From an uncultured Actinomycetes bacterium (GTDB lineage: Bacteria; Actinomycetota; Actinomycetes; S36-B12; UBA10799): a DNA stretch of 64,000 bases. Numbering within the stretch: position 1 is the stretch's first letter; every line of letters begins with the position of its first letter. The notes beneath the pieces are model-generated. The model had not been told where the DNA came from, searched no databases, and saw only the letters and a program-made list of their open reading frames with translations. The position numbers and the translations under genes are program-made. Location: positions 145,457-209,456 of the forward strand of contig CAMPEQ010000006.1 of the NCBI GenBank assembly GCA_946803585.1, read 5' to 3'. Positions 26,883-38,421 of this stretch are shown piece after piece.

Positions 26883-27470
26883 GTGAATACGCCGCGAGTT
26901 CGCACAGTTTTAGAAGCCGCAGATATCGATCGGGTTCTGACCCGAATCTCCCATGAGATCGTTGAGCGCGCTAAGGGAGCCGACGAGATCGTCTTACTCG
27001 GTATCCAGACCAGGGGAGTGCCTCTGGCGGAGCGAATCGGTAGAAAGATCTCGGACTTCGAGAACACGAGCGTGCCAGTGGGGGCGCTCGACATCACCAT
27101 GTACCGAGACGATTTGCGACTACGTCCGGCCCGCGCACTTGAAACAACTGCCCTTCCTGAGGTAGGGATCGATGGTCGCATCGTGGTTTTGGTTGACGAT
27201 GTGCTGTTCTCTGGTCGCACAATCCGCGCAGCCTTGGATGCATTGCAAGAGCTTGGTAGGCCACGGGCCGTCAGACTGGCGGTCCTAGTGGACCGAGGAC
27301 ACCGACAGCTGCCGATCAGGGCTGACTACGTCGGTAAGAACCTGCCAACAGCGCTACAGGAGTCCGTTCGGGTTCGCCTCCAAGAGACTGACGGCTCCGA
27401 CGAGGTCACGCTGTCATCGGGGCGTCCGACGCCACTAGGCACCGATCCGACATCCGGTGATGCAGCATGA
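26883..27470 (+). CDS. pyrR: pyr operon regulator PyrR / uracil phosphoribosyltransferase
   Basis: A type I phosphoribosyltransferase fold of 195 residues that binds pyr leader RNA in response to UMP and has uracil phosphoribosyltransferase activity. The PRPP loop is [33 protein letters not shown] and DITMYRDDL are family hallmarks, and the RNA-binding basic patch includes [22 protein letters not shown] 26883 follows the SD that closes the PyrR hairpin. It overlaps pyrB by four bases. It is the first gene of the pyr operon. Confidence 0.96.
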   Translation: MNTPRVRTVLEAADIDRVLTRISHEIVERAKGADEIVLLGIQTRGVPLAERIGRKISDFENTSVPVGALDITMYRDDLRLRPARALETTALPEVGIDGRIVVLVDDVLFSGRTIRAALDALQELGRPRAVRLAVLVDRGHRQLPIRADYVGKNLPTALQESVRVRLQETDGSDEVTLSSGRPTPLGTDPTSGDAA

Positions 27471-28435
27471 AGAAGCACCTACTCTCCTCTGCTGATCTCA
27501 GCCGAGAAGACGCCATCTTGGTGCTCGACACGGCTGCGCAGCTTGCCCAAGTGGCCGACCGTCCGGTCAAGAAGCTCCCGACCCTGCGTGGCCGAACGGT
27601 CGTGAACCTGTTCTTTGAAGACTCGACCCGAACCCGCATCTCATTCGAGGCAGCAGCTAAGCGCCTCTCCGCGGACGTCATCACGTTTAGCGCAAAGGGC
27701 TCAAGCGTTTCCAAGGGCGAGAGCCTCAAGGACACCGCGCTCACCCTCGAAGCCATGGGTGCCGATGCGGTGATCATTCGCCATGGATCTAGCGGGGCGC
27801 CGCACCGATTGGCGAACGCAGGCTGGATTAACGGCAGCGTCATTAATGCGGGGGATGGACTTCACGAGCACCCAACTCAGGCACTCCTCGATGCGTACAC
27901 CCTGCGGGAGAACCTCTGCGGAGGTGTGGGTGACCTCGCCGGTAAGCGGGTAACGATTGTTGGCGATGTCCTGCACAGTCGGGTGGCTCGATCGAACACG
28001 CTCCTGCTTGCAACTCTCGGTGCGCACGTCACCCTCGTCGCGCCGCCCACGTTGTTGCCGGTCGGCGTCGAGAACTGGCCGTGCGAGGTCTCCTACGACC
28101 TCGATGCGTCGTTGGCCCAGGCAGATGCCGTGATGATGCTGCGAGTCCAACTTGAACGAATGAATGACTCCTATTTCCCAACTGCTCGCGAGTACAGCCG
28201 CCGTTATGGTCTAGACCACCGCCGAATGGAATCGATGAGCGAACACGCAATCGTGATGCACCCTGGGCCGATGAACAGGGGAATGGAGATCTCTGCCGAC
28301 GTCGCGGATTCCAAGCGCTCAGTGATCGTCTCCCAGGTGACTAACGGCGTCAGTGTGCGAATGGCTGTGCTCTATCTCCTACTAGGTGGCAATTCTCCGG
28401 CGCAGCCAGCGCCACATGAAGGGATCGAAGAATGA
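27467..28435 (+). CDS. pyrB: aspartate carbamoyltransferase, catalytic subunit
   Basis: Joins carbamoyl phosphate and aspartate, the first committed pyrimidine step. It has 322 residues. The carbamoyl-phosphate site [13 protein letters not shown] and the [14 protein letters not shown] loop, [13 protein letters not shown] and the late [11 protein letters not shown] aspartate site are all intact. No regulatory PyrI gene is adjacent, as usual in actinobacteria, where control lies with PyrR. The ATG overlaps pyrR and its stop overlaps pyrC (ATGA both times). Confidence 0.97.
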   Translation: MKKHLLSSADLSREDAILVLDTAAQLAQVADRPVKKLPTLRGRTVVNLFFEDSTRTRISFEAAAKRLSADVITFSAKGSSVSKGESLKDTALTLEAMGADAVIIRHGSSGAPHRLANAGWINGSVINAGDGLHEHPTQALLDAYTLRENLCGGVGDLAGKRVTIVGDVLHSRVARSNTLLLATLGAHVTLVAPPTLLPVGVENWPCEVSYDLDASLAQADAVMMLRVQLERMNDSYFPTAREYSRRYGLDHRRMESMSEHAIVMHPGPMNRGMEISADVADSKRSVIVSQVTNGVSVRMAVLYLLLGGNSPAQPAPHEGIEE

Positions 28436-29757
28436 GTCGCTTAGTAATCTCCGGTGCGCGTCCACTTGGTGGCGATGCGGTCGATATCGTGATCGACGGC
28501 GACAAGATCAGTGAAATCAATCCGGCTGGATCGACAAATGTGGATGGTGATCGAGTCCTTGTCGCGGACAACCTCGTAGCACTACCTGGCCTGGTAGACC
28601 TTCATACCCACTTGCGTGAGCCAGGGCGAGAAGACGCTGAGACGGTTGATTCCGGAACTCGGGCGGCTGCCCTCGGAGGCTTCACCTGCGTTCACGCGAT
28701 GGCCAACACTGAGCCGGTTGCCGACACTGCCGGTGTCGTGGAGCAGGTATGGCGCCTGGGAAAGGAAGCCGGTTGGTGTGAGGTTCGCCCTGTTGGTGCG
28801 GTCACCCAAGGACTCAATGGCGTAAAGATGGCCGAACTTGGGGCGATGGCCTCCTCTGCTGCGCATGTTCGCGTGTTCTCAGATGACGGCAAATGTGTGG
28901 ATGACGCCGTCATGATGCGCCGGGCGTTGGAGTACGTCAAAGCCTTCAACGGCGTTATCGCCCAGCACGCCCAAGAGCCCCGGCTGACCGAGGGCGCGCA
29001 GATGAACGAGGGTGAACTCTCCGGAATCCTGGGCCTGCGGGGCTGGCCAGCTGTGGCAGAAGAGGCGATCATCGCCCGTGACGTCTTGCTGGCTCAACAT
29101 GTTGGCAGTCGACTGCATATCTGCCACGTGTCGACAGCTGGAAGTGTTGAACTCATTCGCTGGGCAAAGTCCAAAGGTATTGACGTCACGGCAGAAGTCA
29201 CCCCGCACCATCTATTGCTAACCGATGAGCTCGCGACTAGCTACGATCCGTTCTTCAAGGTGAATCCACCGCTTAGGGCAGCTGCGGATGTCGAGGCCTT
29301 GCGACTAGCCCTAGCTGATGGCACCATCGACGCGGTCGCAACCGACCATGCGCCGCACCCGTCGGAGGATAAAGAGTGCGAATGGGCGGCAGCAGCGTTC
29401 GGAATGCTTGGTCTAGAGACCGCTCTGTCGGTTGTGATCGACACGATGGTTCGTCCTGGTTTGCTGGATTGGGCGGGCGTCGCTGACCGGATGTCGACCC
29501 GCCCAGCTCAGATCGGGCGCGTAGCTGGGCAAGGCGGATCAATAGAGGTCGGCCAGCCGGGGAATATCATTGTGATCGACCCCGAGGTCATGTGGACGGT
29601 TGTCCCGAGTGAGCTCGCGAGCCGAAGCCGCAACACCCCGTACCGAGAACGGACATTGCCTGGCCGTGTCGTGCACACGGTCTACGCAGGTACACCGACC
29701 GTGGTCGATGGAGCGCTCGCCGAGACCAAGAACAATGAGCGAAGTGTCACTAGCTGA
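28432..29757 (+). CDS. pyrC: dihydroorotase
   Basis: Zinc amidohydrolase that cyclises carbamoyl aspartate to dihydroorotate. It has 441 residues, the type I length. [16 protein letters not shown] provides the first two metal histidines and the substrate Arg; [14 protein letters not shown] and [14 protein letters not shown] carry further metal histidines, and AVATDHAPH the catalytic aspartate. It fits in the operon with four-base overlap to pyrB and a TGATG junction to the next gene. Confidence 0.97.
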   Translation: MSRLVISGARPLGGDAVDIVIDGDKISEINPAGSTNVDGDRVLVADNLVALPGLVDLHTHLREPGREDAETVDSGTRAAALGGFTCVHAMANTEPVADTAGVVEQVWRLGKEAGWCEVRPVGAVTQGLNGVKMAELGAMASSAAHVRVFSDDGKCVDDAVMMRRALEYVKAFNGVIAQHAQEPRLTEGAQMNEGELSGILGLRGWPAVAEEAIIARDVLLAQHVGSRLHICHVSTAGSVELIRWAKSKGIDVTAEVTPHHLLLTDELATSYDPFFKVNPPLRAAADVEALRLALADGTIDAVATDHAPHPSEDKECEWAAAAFGMLGLETALSVVIDTMVRPGLLDWAGVADRMSTRPAQIGRVAGQGGSIEVGQPGNIIVIDPEVMWTVVPSELASRSRNTPYRERTLPGRVVHTVYAGTPTVVDGALAETKNNERSVTS

Positions 29758-30305
29758 TGCTTAGAACGCTGCTCGTCTTGGTCATGATCGCGATCATCTT
29801 TCTGATCTTCCGATCGATGTGGCGCAGCTGGCGTCGTAGAGTTGTGAAGGGCGAGGTGATTCCGTCCCTGTCGGCCGTACCAGCAACTGATGCCGAGGCG
29901 TTATTCAGCGTGAGCCACGCGACCTATCTTGGAACCGTAACTGACGATCATTGGCTAGACCGGGTGGCAGCGCAAGGTTTAGGAGGACGCGGTCCAGCGG
30001 CGATTCGTGTGTTGGCCCATGGTCTGGTTGTGGACCGGGTTGGGGCGCAGAGCCACTTCATTCCGGGCGAGGCGATTGCGGAGGTGGCGTTGGCTAAGGG
30101 CATCGCGGGGCGCGTCTACGGTCACGATTCTGTTGTGGTCGTGAGCTGGGTATGGGGCTCGACGCTGATGCATACCGGGTTGCGTGTCGCGGACTCGGAC
30201 TCGCGTGCCGCATTGATGAGCTCATTGGCACAATGGTCACGTGGGCCTTCACCGGCATCAAGTTACGGTGACCAGCCACCGACTCCCCCTGGAGGACATA
30301 AGTGA
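29757..30305 (+). CDS. membrane-anchored protein of the pyr operon, function unknown
   Basis: A 182-residue protein: one N-terminal membrane helix (residues 2-20), a basic stop-transfer stretch ([11 protein letters not shown]), then a soluble domain of about 130 residues and a Pro-rich tail. The soluble part looks beta-rich and may be PH-like, but no catalytic motif is visible. A gene of this kind sits between pyrC and carA in many actinobacteria (also Streptomyces, from memory), so it is conserved in context. It overlaps pyrC (TGATG) and carA (GTGA). Confidence 0.8.
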   Translation: MLRTLLVLVMIAIIFLIFRSMWRSWRRRVVKGEVIPSLSAVPATDAEALFSVSHATYLGTVTDDHWLDRVAAQGLGGRGPAAIRVLAHGLVVDRVGAQSHFIPGEAIAEVALAKGIAGRVYGHDSVVVVSWVWGSTLMHTGLRVADSDSRAALMSSLAQWSRGPSPASSYGDQPPTPPGGHK

Positions 30306-31465
30306 GTAGCTCGCAACGAATTCGTCGCCAACCTGGTCTCCTAGTTCTGGAGGATGGTCGCTCGTTTTGCGGGACCTCGTTTGGGGCGCAGGGGTCTGCT
30401 TTTGGAGAGGCGGTCTTCTCAACGGGGATGACTGGCTACCAGGAGACGCTGACCGACCCGTCCTATCGACGCCAGATCGTCGTAATGACGGCTCCCCATA
30501 TCGGCAATACCGGTATGAATGATGACGACGCTGAGTCCCGCCAGATTTGGGTGAGTGGATTCGTCGTCCGCGATCTAAGTCGAATCGCCAGCAATTGGCG
30601 CTCGCAGCGTGAGCTCGCGGACGATCTAGCGGATGTGGGTGTCGTGGGAGTGGCCGATATTGATACTCGCGCGCTGACTCGTCACCTGCGGGATCGTGGC
30701 GCAATGCGCGCCGGGGTATTCGGCGGTTCCGATGCCGCTGCGCCGCTCGAGGAGCTCGTCGCCGCCGTGAAGGCCAGCCCCAGCATGGTGGGCGCGGACT
30801 TGGCAGGGGAAGTCACGACCCCGCAGAGCTATACCGTTGCTGCCCAAGGTCAGCCCAGATTTCGAGTTGCCGCGGTTGACCTCGGAATCAAGGCAATGAC
30901 GCCGGAGATGATGGCAGCTCGCGGTATAGAGGTTGTGGTTGTTCCATCCTCTGTAACGTCGGCCGAGCTTGCAGCTCTTGAGATCGATGGGCTCTTTCTC
31001 TCCAACGGTCCCGGTGACCCCGCTACCGCCGACCGGACAGTTGAGCTTGCCCGCTGGGCGTTGGAGAGCCGTCTGCCGTTGTTCGGGATCTGCTTCGGTA
31101 ACCAGATCCTTGGTCGAGCTCTCGGCTTTGGGACCTACAAGCTTCCGTTCGGGCATCGTGGTATCAACCAGCCGGTGATGGATCTGACGACACGGAAGGT
31201 CGAGGTCACCTCGCAAAACCACGGATTTGCAGTCGACGCTCCAATCGGGGAATCGGTTGAGACTGATTTTGGTCGCGCTCGAGTCAGTCACGTGGGCCTT
31301 AATGACAACGTTGTCGAAGGTATCGAGTGCCTTGATCGGCCAGCCTTCTCGGTGCAGTACCACCCTGAGGCAGCCGCGGGTCCGCATGATTCGGCATATC
31401 TATTTGACCGGTTTTTCTCGTTGTTGGAAGCGAACAGATCTGTCACTTCAGGGGGGAGTAGGTAG
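30302..31465 (+). CDS. carA: carbamoyl-phosphate synthase, small (glutaminase) subunit
   Basis: Releases ammonia from glutamine for CarB. It has 387 residues. The N-terminal domain starts [17 protein letters not shown] and has the [17 protein letters not shown] segment; the class I amidotransferase domain has nucleophile Cys in [12 protein letters not shown], the SQNHGFAVD loop, and the His/Glu of [17 protein letters not shown] 30302 overlaps the preceding stop. It serves both pyrimidine and arginine synthesis unless a second copy exists. Confidence 0.97.
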   Translation: MSSSQRIRRQPGLLVLEDGRSFCGTSFGAQGSAFGEAVFSTGMTGYQETLTDPSYRRQIVVMTAPHIGNTGMNDDDAESRQIWVSGFVVRDLSRIASNWRSQRELADDLADVGVVGVADIDTRALTRHLRDRGAMRAGVFGGSDAAAPLEELVAAVKASPSMVGADLAGEVTTPQSYTVAAQGQPRFRVAAVDLGIKAMTPEMMAARGIEVVVVPSSVTSAELAALEIDGLFLSNGPGDPATADRTVELARWALESRLPLFGICFGNQILGRALGFGTYKLPFGHRGINQPVMDLTTRKVEVTSQNHGFAVDAPIGESVETDFGRARVSHVGLNDNVVEGIECLDRPAFSVQYHPEAAAGPHDSAYLFDRFFSLLEANRSVTSGGSR

Positions 31466-31467
31466 TC

Positions 31468-34400
31468 GTGCCACGTAGAGATGACATTAAGAGCGTTCTC
31501 GTTATTGGTTCCGGCCCGATCGTTATTGGCCAGGCATGCGAGTTCGACTACTCCGGAACGCAGGCGTGCCGTGTCCTACGCGAGGAGGGTATTCGGGTCG
31601 TGCTGGTGAATAGCAATCCAGCAACGATCATGACTGACCCGGAGTTCGCTGATGCGACGTACGTCGAGCCGATCACCCCGGAGATCATTGAGAAGATCAT
31701 CGCAACGGAGCGCCCGGATGCGGTACTGCCAACGCTCGGTGGCCAGACCGCGTTGAACGCCGCAATCGAGTTGGACAAGGCGGGCATCCTAGACAAGTAC
31801 GGGGTCGAGTTGATCGGTGCCCAGGTTGCGGCGATCGAGGCCGGGGAGAACCGTGAGAAGTTCAAAGAAATCGTTGCCACCATCGATATTCACGGATACC
31901 AGGCTGAGTCAGCGCGCAGCGTCATCTGTCACACATTGCAGGATTGTTTCGCGGGAGCTGAGGAACTCGGGTACCCGATGGTGGTCCGACCGTCGTTCAC
32001 GATGGGCGGGGCCGGCTCAGGGATGGCGTATAACCCCAACGACTTAGAGCGCATCGCCGGTGCTGGGTTGGCCGCTAGTCCAACCTCGGAGGTCCTCCTT
32101 GAGGAGTCGATCCTTGGCTGGAAAGAGTACGAACTCGAGGTGATGCGCGACAAACACGACAACGTTGTCGTCGTGTGTTCAATCGAGAACGTTGATCCGG
32201 TCGGCGTGCACACCGGTGATTCGATCACCGTCGCTCCCGCGTTGACTCTCACCGACCGCGAGTTCCAGCGGATGCGAGACGTCGGTATCGACGTCATTCG
32301 CAAGGTCGGTGTCGAGACCGGCGGTTGTAATATTCAGTTCGCCATTGATCCGGATACTGGTCGGATGATCGTGATCGAGATGAACCCTCGAGTGTCTCGA
32401 TCCTCAGCACTGGCTTCCAAGGCAACGGGGTTCCCGATCGCCAAGATCGCGGCAAAGCTCGCGATTGGCTACACCCTCGACGAGATCCCCAACGACATCA
32501 CCAAGAAGACCCCGGCCGCCTTTGAGCCAACCTTGGACTACATCGTCGTAAAGGTGCCCCGTTTTGCTTTCGAGAAGTTCCCCAACACTGACCAGACCCT
32601 GACGACCACGATGAAGAGCGTTGGCGAGGCGATGGCGATCGGGCGTAACTTCACCGAGGCACTCCAGAAGGCGCTACGCAGCGTCGAGAAGCGCTCTGCG
32701 AGTTTCGCTTGGCCCGGGTCGAAGTCCGATGTCGACATCGAGGACTTACTGTCCCGGATGGCGATCCCGACGGATGGTCGACTGAACGAGGTTCAGCTCG
32801 CGCTTTGGGCCGGTGCGACGATCGAGCAGGTTCATGAAGCATGCGATATCGATCCATGGTTCCTCGATCAGATTGAGCTGATCAACGAGATTGCCGACGA
32901 GGTACGCCAGGCGCCTGAACTTGATGTCGAGATCCTGCGAGTTGCCAAACGTCACGGCTTTTCCGACGTCCAACTCGCGGCACTCCGTAGTAATGACTCG
33001 CTTCAGCGAGACGCGCTGGCGATTGCGGAGCTGCGTGCCGAGCTCGGAGTCAATCCGGTCTACAAGACCGTCGATACCTGTGCGGCAGAGTTTGAGGCGT
33101 CGACGCCGTACCACTACTCCACGTACGACGAGGAATCCGAGGTTGCCGGGCGAGAGCGGCCAGCTGTGCTCATCCTCGGGTCCGGCCCAAATCGAATCGG
33201 CCAGGGTATTGAGTTCGATTACTCCTGCGTACACGCGGCGCTGACGCTACGCGAGGCCGGTTACGAGACCGTAATGGTCAACTGCAATCCAGAAACAGTA
33301 TCGACCGACTACGACACCTCCGATCGCCTCTACTTTGAACCGCTCACCGCGGAAGATGTGATGGCCGTTTACAACGCCGAGGTCGCGGCAGGGCCCGTGG
33401 TAGGAGTCATCTGCCAGCTCGGCGGGCAAACTCCGCTGGGTCTGGCTCAAACGCTCAAGGACCAGGGTGTTCCGGTAGTCGGCACATCACCGGAGGCTAT
33501 TCACCTTGCCGAGGAGCGGGGAGCGTTCGGCAAAGTACTAGCCGAAGCCCAGCTACCTGCTCCGGCGCACGGATTGGCAAGTAGCTTTGAGGAAGCAACA
33601 GAGATTGCCGATCGGGTCGGGTATCCGGTTCTGGTGCGCCCATCGTATGTTCTCGGCGGTCGCGGAATGGAGATCGTCTACGACGAGACGATGATGGCCG
33701 ACTACCTCGAGCGAGCGACTGAGGCCAGTCCCGAGCACCCGGTGCTCGTAGATCGATTCCTTGACGATGCGATCGAGGTTGATGTCGATGCGCTCTATGA
33801 CGGAAGCGAGCTTTTCCTCGGAGCGGTAATGGAACATATCGAGGAGGCGGGGGTTCACTCCGGGGACTCGGCATGTGCGCTACCGCCGATTACGCTAAGC
33901 CAGACCGAGGTCGAGCGGGTGAGGGCCAGCACGGAGGCCATCGCCAGTGGGATCGGCGTGCGAGGTCTGCTGAACGTGCAGTATGCCCTAGCCGGCGGAA
34001 TCCTCTACGTGTTGGAGGCCAACCCGCGGGCGTCACGAACTGTGCCTTTCGTGTCAAAAGCAACTGGTGTCTCGTTAGCTAAGGCGGCTGCCCGGATCGC
34101 AATGGGGTCGACGATCAGCGAGCTGCGTGAGACTGGCGTGCTGCCGACACAAGGTGACGGAGGAACGTTGCCCCTCGGCGGGCCGATGGCCGTGAAAGAG
34201 GCCGTCTTGCCGTTCGCGCGGTTCCTTGGTGTTGACACGCTACTTGGCCCCGAGATGCGTTCCACTGGTGAAGTCATGGGGATTGACGATGATTTTGGAA
34301 CCGCGTTTGCCAAGTCGCAGATCGCGGCATTCTCCTCCGGTTTGCCGACCTCTGGTCGGGTCTTCGTGTCGATGGCTGACCGGGATAAGCGATCGATGGT

Positions 34401-34824
34401 GTTTCCCATCAAACGTCTCGCTGACCTCGGATTCGAGATTGCCGCGACCCCAGGTACAGCAGCGATCTTGGCTCGCCACGGGGTGAAGGCCACCGAGCTG
34501 CGGAAGCACTTCCAGGGCGCCGGACCGAACGGAGAACCCACAACTGTGGCTGCCATGGAGGCAGGTGAGATCGCTATGGTCGTCAACACTCCTTACGGCG
34601 TCGGTGGACGTGTCGACGGATATGAGATCCGCTCGGTTGCTGTGCGGCTTGGAATTCCGTGTATCACCACGGTGCAGGGGCTCTCTGCGGCTGTTGAGGG
34701 AATCGAGTCGCTATTGGCGGGGGAGATGGGTGTGCGAAGCCTCCAGCAGCACGCCAGTGACCTCGCTACGCTGCAGGCGGCCCAAGCGGCCGCACTTGCA
34801 GAGGCACGTGGGGCCCCGGCATGA
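31468..34824 (+). CDS. carB: carbamoyl-phosphate synthase, large subunit
   Basis: Builds carbamoyl phosphate from bicarbonate, ammonia and two ATP. It has 1118 residues. Two homologous ATP-grasp halves are visible, each opened by [22 protein letters not shown] and [20 protein letters not shown], with [17 protein letters not shown] and [17 protein letters not shown] as the ATP loops. A C-terminal MGS-like allosteric domain follows, where UMP or ornithine binds in other bacteria. The GTG is two bases after carA; the end overlaps pyrK by four. Confidence 0.97.
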   Translation: MPRRDDIKSVLVIGSGPIVIGQACEFDYSGTQACRVLREEGIRVVLVNSNPATIMTDPEFADATYVEPITPEIIEKIIATERPDAVLPTLGGQTALNAAIELDKAGILDKYGVELIGAQVAAIEAGENREKFKEIVATIDIHGYQAESARSVICHTLQDCFAGAEELGYPMVVRPSFTMGGAGSGMAYNPNDLERIAGAGLAASPTSEVLLEESILGWKEYELEVMRDKHDNVVVVCSIENVDPVGVHTGDSITVAPALTLTDREFQRMRDVGIDVIRKVGVETGGCNIQFAIDPDTGRMIVIEMNPRVSRSSALASKATGFPIAKIAAKLAIGYTLDEIPNDITKKTPAAFEPTLDYIVVKVPRFAFEKFPNTDQTLTTTMKSVGEAMAIGRNFTEALQKALRSVEKRSASFAWPGSKSDVDIEDLLSRMAIPTDGRLNEVQLALWAGATIEQVHEACDIDPWFLDQIELINEIADEVRQAPELDVEILRVAKRHGFSDVQLAALRSNDSLQRDALAIAELRAELGVNPVYKTVDTCAAEFEASTPYHYSTYDEESEVAGRERPAVLILGSGPNRIGQGIEFDYSCVHAALTLREAGYETVMVNCNPETVSTDYDTSDRLYFEPLTAEDVMAVYNAEVAAGPVVGVICQLGGQTPLGLAQTLKDQGVPVVGTSPEAIHLAEERGAFGKVLAEAQLPAPAHGLASSFEEATEIADRVGYPVLVRPSYVLGGRGMEIVYDETMMADYLERATEASPEHPVLVDRFLDDAIEVDVDALYDGSELFLGAVMEHIEEAGVHSGDSACALPPITLSQTEVERVRASTEAIASGIGVRGLLNVQYALAGGILYVLEANPRASRTVPFVSKATGVSLAKAAARIAMGSTISELRETGVLPTQGDGGTLPLGGPMAVKEAVLPFARFLGVDTLLGPEMRSTGEVMGIDDDFGTAFAKSQIAAFSSGLPTSGRVFVSMADRDKRSMVFPIKRLADLGFEIAATPGTAAILARHGVKATELRKHFQGAGPNGEPTTVAAMEAGEIAMVVNTPYGVGGRVDGYEIRSVAVRLGIPCITTVQGLSAAVEGIESLLAGEMGVRSLQQHASDLATLQAAQAAALAEARGAPA

Positions 34825-35720
34825 CCAGCAATACCGATCGAGAGCGCAGTAAGGCGGGCGCCTTGCAGGTTAAGGGCGAGATCCTGACCATTCGCCGGGC
34901 CGGTGACTATTACGTCATCGTCTTTGCGGCACCGGGAGTCGCTCAACGGACCCGTCCGGGGCACTTCGCCGCTGTCGCGGTCGGTGGTCAGCCAACGGCC
35001 ATGCTGTTACGACGTTCCTTCTCGATCCACCAAGTCGATACGGCTGGGGCCCTCGGCGGCACAGTTGAGATTGTCGTGGATGCGCACGGGGCAGGTACCA
35101 AGTGGCTCGTTGAGCGTAAGCCGGGCGATTCGATTGATGTGATTGCTCCGCTGGGACGGCCGTTCTCCCTGCCCAAGGATCCGGTGTCCACAATCCTGGT
35201 TGGTGGGGGATACGGGTCGGCTCCGTTGTTCATGTTGGCTGATCGCCTCCGCGAACGGGGATGTCGAGTCGATCTCGTTCTTGGGGCCGCAACTGCGTCG
35301 AAGCTGTTCGGGGTTGTTGACGGCCGCCGCCGCGCGTCCGCCCTGCACGTGACAACGGATGACGGTTCGATGGGCACGAAGGGTCGGGTGACTGCGGTCC
35401 TGGACAGGATCCTCGATGACTATGACGGGCAAGTGATCTATGGCTGCGGACCAATGCCGATGCTGTCGGCGATCGCAGAGATCGCGCAGAATCGCGGTAT
35501 CGCCAGCCAAACAGCAGTGGAAGAGGCAATGGCATGCGGCGTTGGCGTGTGCATGACCTGTGTCCTGCCGGTCAGGGGAACCGACGGAATCACTCGCATG
35601 GTTCGCTCGTGCACTGACGGGCCAGTGTTCTTTGGCGAGGATGTGCGCTGGTCGGATGTCGGCACAGTGCCGACTGACTGTTTGGGTGCCCCCATTGCGC
35701 AGCCAGAAAGTAGCAAGTGA
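34821..35720 (+). CDS. pyrK: dihydroorotate dehydrogenase, electron transfer subunit
   Basis: FAD and [2Fe-2S] subunit that carries electrons from PyrD to NAD. It has 299 residues. The FAD-binding LLRRSFSIH and NAD-binding [19 protein letters not shown] segments are followed by YGCGPMPML; the cluster ligands are Cys239, Cys244, Cys247 and Cys264 in [10 protein letters not shown] and RSCTDGPVF. Together with the next gene it makes a class 1B enzyme. Many better-known actinobacteria use the quinone-linked class 2 PyrD instead. It overlaps carB and pyrD. Confidence 0.95.
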   Translation: MTSNTDRERSKAGALQVKGEILTIRRAGDYYVIVFAAPGVAQRTRPGHFAAVAVGGQPTAMLLRRSFSIHQVDTAGALGGTVEIVVDAHGAGTKWLVERKPGDSIDVIAPLGRPFSLPKDPVSTILVGGGYGSAPLFMLADRLRERGCRVDLVLGAATASKLFGVVDGRRRASALHVTTDDGSMGTKGRVTAVLDRILDDYDGQVIYGCGPMPMLSAIAEIAQNRGIASQTAVEEAMACGVGVCMTCVLPVRGTDGITRMVRSCTDGPVFFGEDVRWSDVGTVPTDCLGAPIAQPESSK

Positions 35721-36658
35721 TGAGTGCGCCAATCGATATGAGGGCAAACCTCGCAGGGGCACAACTGCCGTCGCCCATTTTGACTGCCTCTGGGTGTGCC
35801 GCCGCCGGTCGTGAGCTCGACCGGTTCTTCGATATCACTGAGATTGGTGCGGTTGTCACCAAGAGCATCATGCTGGAGCCACGGTCCGGGCGAGCGACGC
35901 CGCGCATGGCCGAGACTCCGGCCGGAATGCTGAACTCTATTGGCTTGCAAGGTCCCGGCGTCGAGGACTTCATTGCGAAGGACTTGACCTGGTTGCGGGA
36001 TCGCGGGGCGCGCACAGTGGTGTCAATCGCTGGTGGTTCGGTCAACGAGTTCGGTGAACTTGCGGCCCGGTTGCGCCATGAGGAGGGGATTTCCGCGATC
36101 GAAGTGAATATCTCCTGCCCAAACGTTGCGAACCGCGGACAGGTATTTGCCTGCGATCCCATGTCCGCGAGCTCGGTGATTCATGCCGTACGCAGGAATA
36201 CCAGCACGCTGACCCCGATATTCGCCAAGCTGTCGCCAGATGTCACCGACATCGCTGACATCGCCGGAGCGTGTGTGGCTGCTGGGGCAGATGGCCTGTC
36301 GATGATCAATACGACACTCGGGATGGTCATTGACACAACCACTTTGCGTCCAGCCTTAGCCGGTATCACCGGCGGCCTATCTGGTCCGGCAATCAGGCCA
36401 ATGGCAGTTCGCTGCGTCTGGCAAGTACGCCAAGCATTGCCAGATATCCCGATCCTGGGAATGGGTGGAATCGCAACAGGTCTGGACGCGCTGCAGTTCC
36501 TACTCGCGGGCGCCAACGCGGTGAGTGTCGGGACAGCGGTCTTCAATGACCCCTCTGCTCCGATTCGGATCCAACGAGAACTAGCCGCGGCGCTCGCTGA
36601 CCGCGGCTTCGAAAGCGTTGCTGATGCCATTAGCTATGCCCACCGAGAGCAGGAGTAA
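35720..36658 (+). CDS. pyrD: dihydroorotate dehydrogenase, class 1B catalytic subunit
   Basis: FMN enzyme that oxidises dihydroorotate to orotate. It has 312 residues. The class 1 catalytic base is the Cys of EVNISCPNV, where class 2 has Ser. [42 protein letters not shown], and [27 protein letters not shown] are class 1B features, and pyrK is next door. ATG 35720 overlaps the pyrK stop; GTG 35717 in the same frame is an alternative. It has no N-terminal membrane helix, so the enzyme is cytosolic and NAD-linked. Confidence 0.95.
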   Translation: MSAPIDMRANLAGAQLPSPILTASGCAAAGRELDRFFDITEIGAVVTKSIMLEPRSGRATPRMAETPAGMLNSIGLQGPGVEDFIAKDLTWLRDRGARTVVSIAGGSVNEFGELAARLRHEEGISAIEVNISCPNVANRGQVFACDPMSASSVIHAVRRNTSTLTPIFAKLSPDVTDIADIAGACVAAGADGLSMINTTLGMVIDTTTLRPALAGITGGLSGPAIRPMAVRCVWQVRQALPDIPILGMGGIATGLDALQFLLAGANAVSVGTAVFNDPSAPIRIQRELAAALADRGFESVADAISYAHREQE

Positions 36659-36662
36659 CGCA

Positions 36663-37358
36663 GTGTCGAGTACGCGTCCACCTATCGCAGTTGCACTTGA
36701 CGTCGCCGATCTTTCAACGGCCACCGCCTTGGCCGCCTCCCTCGGAGATAACGTCACCTGTCTGAAGGTGGGGCTAGAGACTTACCTTCGCGACGGCGCG
36801 GCAGGTGTTCGCCAGATCATGTCGGCTTCCTCGGCTGACACTGAGCTTTTCCTTGACCTCAAACTGCATGACATCCCTAACACCGTGGCCGGAGCCGCTC
36901 GCTCGGTTGCGCCACTTAATCCACGCTTGTTGACGGTGCATGCCAGCGGTGGCCCGAGGATGGTTGAAGCTGCCGTGGCGGCGCTACCGCAGACCCAGAT
37001 CACGGCGGTGACGGTGCTGACCTCGATGTCGGCCGATGACCTTGCTGCGGTGGGTGTGTCGGGCGAACCGATCGAAGCAGTCGTCCGGCTCGCTCGACTA
37101 GCTGTCGAGGCGGGGGCTGCTGCATTGGTCTGCTCACCGCTGGAGGTAGCCGCGGTCCGCGCGGCCGTTGGTCCTGATGTGCGACTGGTGACACCGGGGG
37201 TCAGGCCCGCGGGTAGCGCTACGGGTGACCAGCAACGCGTTGCTACCCCAGCTGAAGCGATTCGCGACGGAGCTGACTTGTTGGTGATTGGTCGCCCGAT
37301 CACGGCTGCCACCGATCCCGCCGCAGCGGCAGCGACGATCGGCCGTGCACTGGTCTAA
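36663..37358 (+). CDS. pyrF: orotidine 5'-phosphate decarboxylase, type 1
   Basis: Makes UMP from OMP. It has 231 residues. The catalytic Lys-Asp network is in [13 protein letters not shown] near residues 63-75, and the phosphate site in VTPGVRP and IGRPIT. It is the short group I form; the longer (about 270-residue) type is what I recall from Streptomyces and mycobacteria. GTG 36663 follows AGGAG and lies four bases after pyrD; an earlier in-frame start at 36618 would lie inside pyrD. It is the last pyr gene. Confidence 0.95.
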   Translation: MSSTRPPIAVALDVADLSTATALAASLGDNVTCLKVGLETYLRDGAAGVRQIMSASSADTELFLDLKLHDIPNTVAGAARSVAPLNPRLLTVHASGGPRMVEAAVAALPQTQITAVTVLTSMSADDLAAVGVSGEPIEAVVRLARLAVEAGAAALVCSPLEVAAVRAAVGPDVRLVTPGVRPAGSATGDQQRVATPAEAIRDGADLLVIGRPITAATDPAAAAATIGRALV

Positions 37359-37421
37359 GGACTCGGTTAGTAGGCGTTGCGTGCGGGGCGCGCACGGCTA
37401 CTGCTGCTAGTTTCTGGCAAC

Positions 37422-37733
37422 GTGGCACTTCCTACTCTGACTACGGCTCAGCGAGCCGAAGCGGCCGCGCGGGCGACCGAGGCGCGCCGGGTGCGGGCGA
37501 CACTCAAAGCTGATCTCAAGGCGCGACGCCTGAATGTCTCCGATGTCATAGCGTTGTCGGATACCGATGAGGCCATCGCCAAGATGAAGGTGATCATCTT
37601 GCTTGAAGCGCTTCCCGGAGTGGGTAAGACCAAGGCCGCTGCGATTATGGAACAGAACGCTATCGCTACCTCCCGTCGTGTGCGCGGATTAGGACCTCAC
37701 CAGCGAAGCGCCCTGATCGAGAGGTTCGGATGA
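37422..37733 (+). CDS. mihF: integration host factor, actinobacterial type (mIHF)
   Basis: A 103-residue nucleoid protein specific to actinobacteria; it bends DNA and is essential in mycobacteria. The N-terminal helix (LTTAQRAEAAARATEARRVRA) is long and basic, and the helix-two-turn-helix part MKVIILLEALPGVGKTKAAAIM with SRRVRGLGPHQRSALIERF is the family core. The start is GTG 37422, matching family members that begin with (M)ALP; the frame is open back to 37377. A TAGTTT box ends eight bases before it and no SD is seen. Confidence 0.95.
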   Translation: MALPTLTTAQRAEAAARATEARRVRATLKADLKARRLNVSDVIALSDTDEAIAKMKVIILLEALPGVGKTKAAAIMEQNAIATSRRVRGLGPHQRSALIERFG

Positions 37734-37784
37734 CCTGCGCATGGCATATTCGCCTCCGATTGACGACCGAAGGAGTGCGAGTCC

Positions 37785-38363
37785 GTGAACGATGAATCCA
37801 TAGGCCGCCAAGGGAAACTCGTCGTAGTCGCGGGTCCCTCAGGCGTTGGCAAGTCAACGGTCGTACGCAAGGCGATCGAACTAGATCCAGCTGTATGGCT
37901 ATCTGTCTCGGCAACGACTCGCCAGCCGCGACCAGGTGAACACGATGGAGTCGATTACCTGTTCCTGACCGACGAGCAGTTCCAGGCGCTTTCGGATGAG
38001 CACGGGTTCTTGGAGTCAGCATCGTTTGCAGGCAATCGCTATGGGACCCCGCGGGAATCGGTGGCCAAGTATCTCGAGGAAGGAACTGACGTCCTGCTCG
38101 AGATTGACCTTCAGGGCGTGCGCCAGGTGCGCGCCGCGATGCCGGCGGCCACGACGGTATTCATCGCGCCGCCAAGCTGGGAGATCCTGCGGGATCGGCT
38201 GACATCGAGGGGCACCGAAGATGAGGCTTCTGTGGCTCGACGCCTCGATGCGGCCCGACGTGAACTTGCCGCCCAGAATGAGTTCGATTCGGTCATCATT
38301 AATGCGGATGTCGAGCAGGCCGCTAAGCAGTTGCTAGCATGGGTTAGCTCCACCAGTACCTGA
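37785..38363 (+). CDS. gmk: guanylate kinase
   Basis: Phosphorylates GMP to GDP. It has 192 residues. The P-loop is [14 protein letters not shown]; the GMP site includes [19 protein letters not shown], and [13 protein letters not shown] is the typical central strand. [10 protein letters not shown] is the lid. GAAGGAG lies 11 bases before the GTG, rather far. The order mIHF-gmk-rpoZ-coaBC-metK is shared with Streptomyces and mycobacteria. Confidence 0.97.
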   Translation: MNDESIGRQGKLVVVAGPSGVGKSTVVRKAIELDPAVWLSVSATTRQPRPGEHDGVDYLFLTDEQFQALSDEHGFLESASFAGNRYGTPRESVAKYLEEGTDVLLEIDLQGVRQVRAAMPAATTVFIAPPSWEILRDRLTSRGTEDEASVARRLDAARRELAAQNEFDSVIINADVEQAAKQLLAWVSSTST

Positions 38364-38421
38364 CTGGCGTGCAATCAGCGATGTGAACCGCGTCGTGGTA
38401 ACAACTTTGGAAGGAACCGCA

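Noticed and set aside
26585..27220. N-terminal extension of the bldD frame
   Set aside because: BldD proteins begin at the ATG at 26584; the extension is antisense to pyrR and unlike protein sequence.
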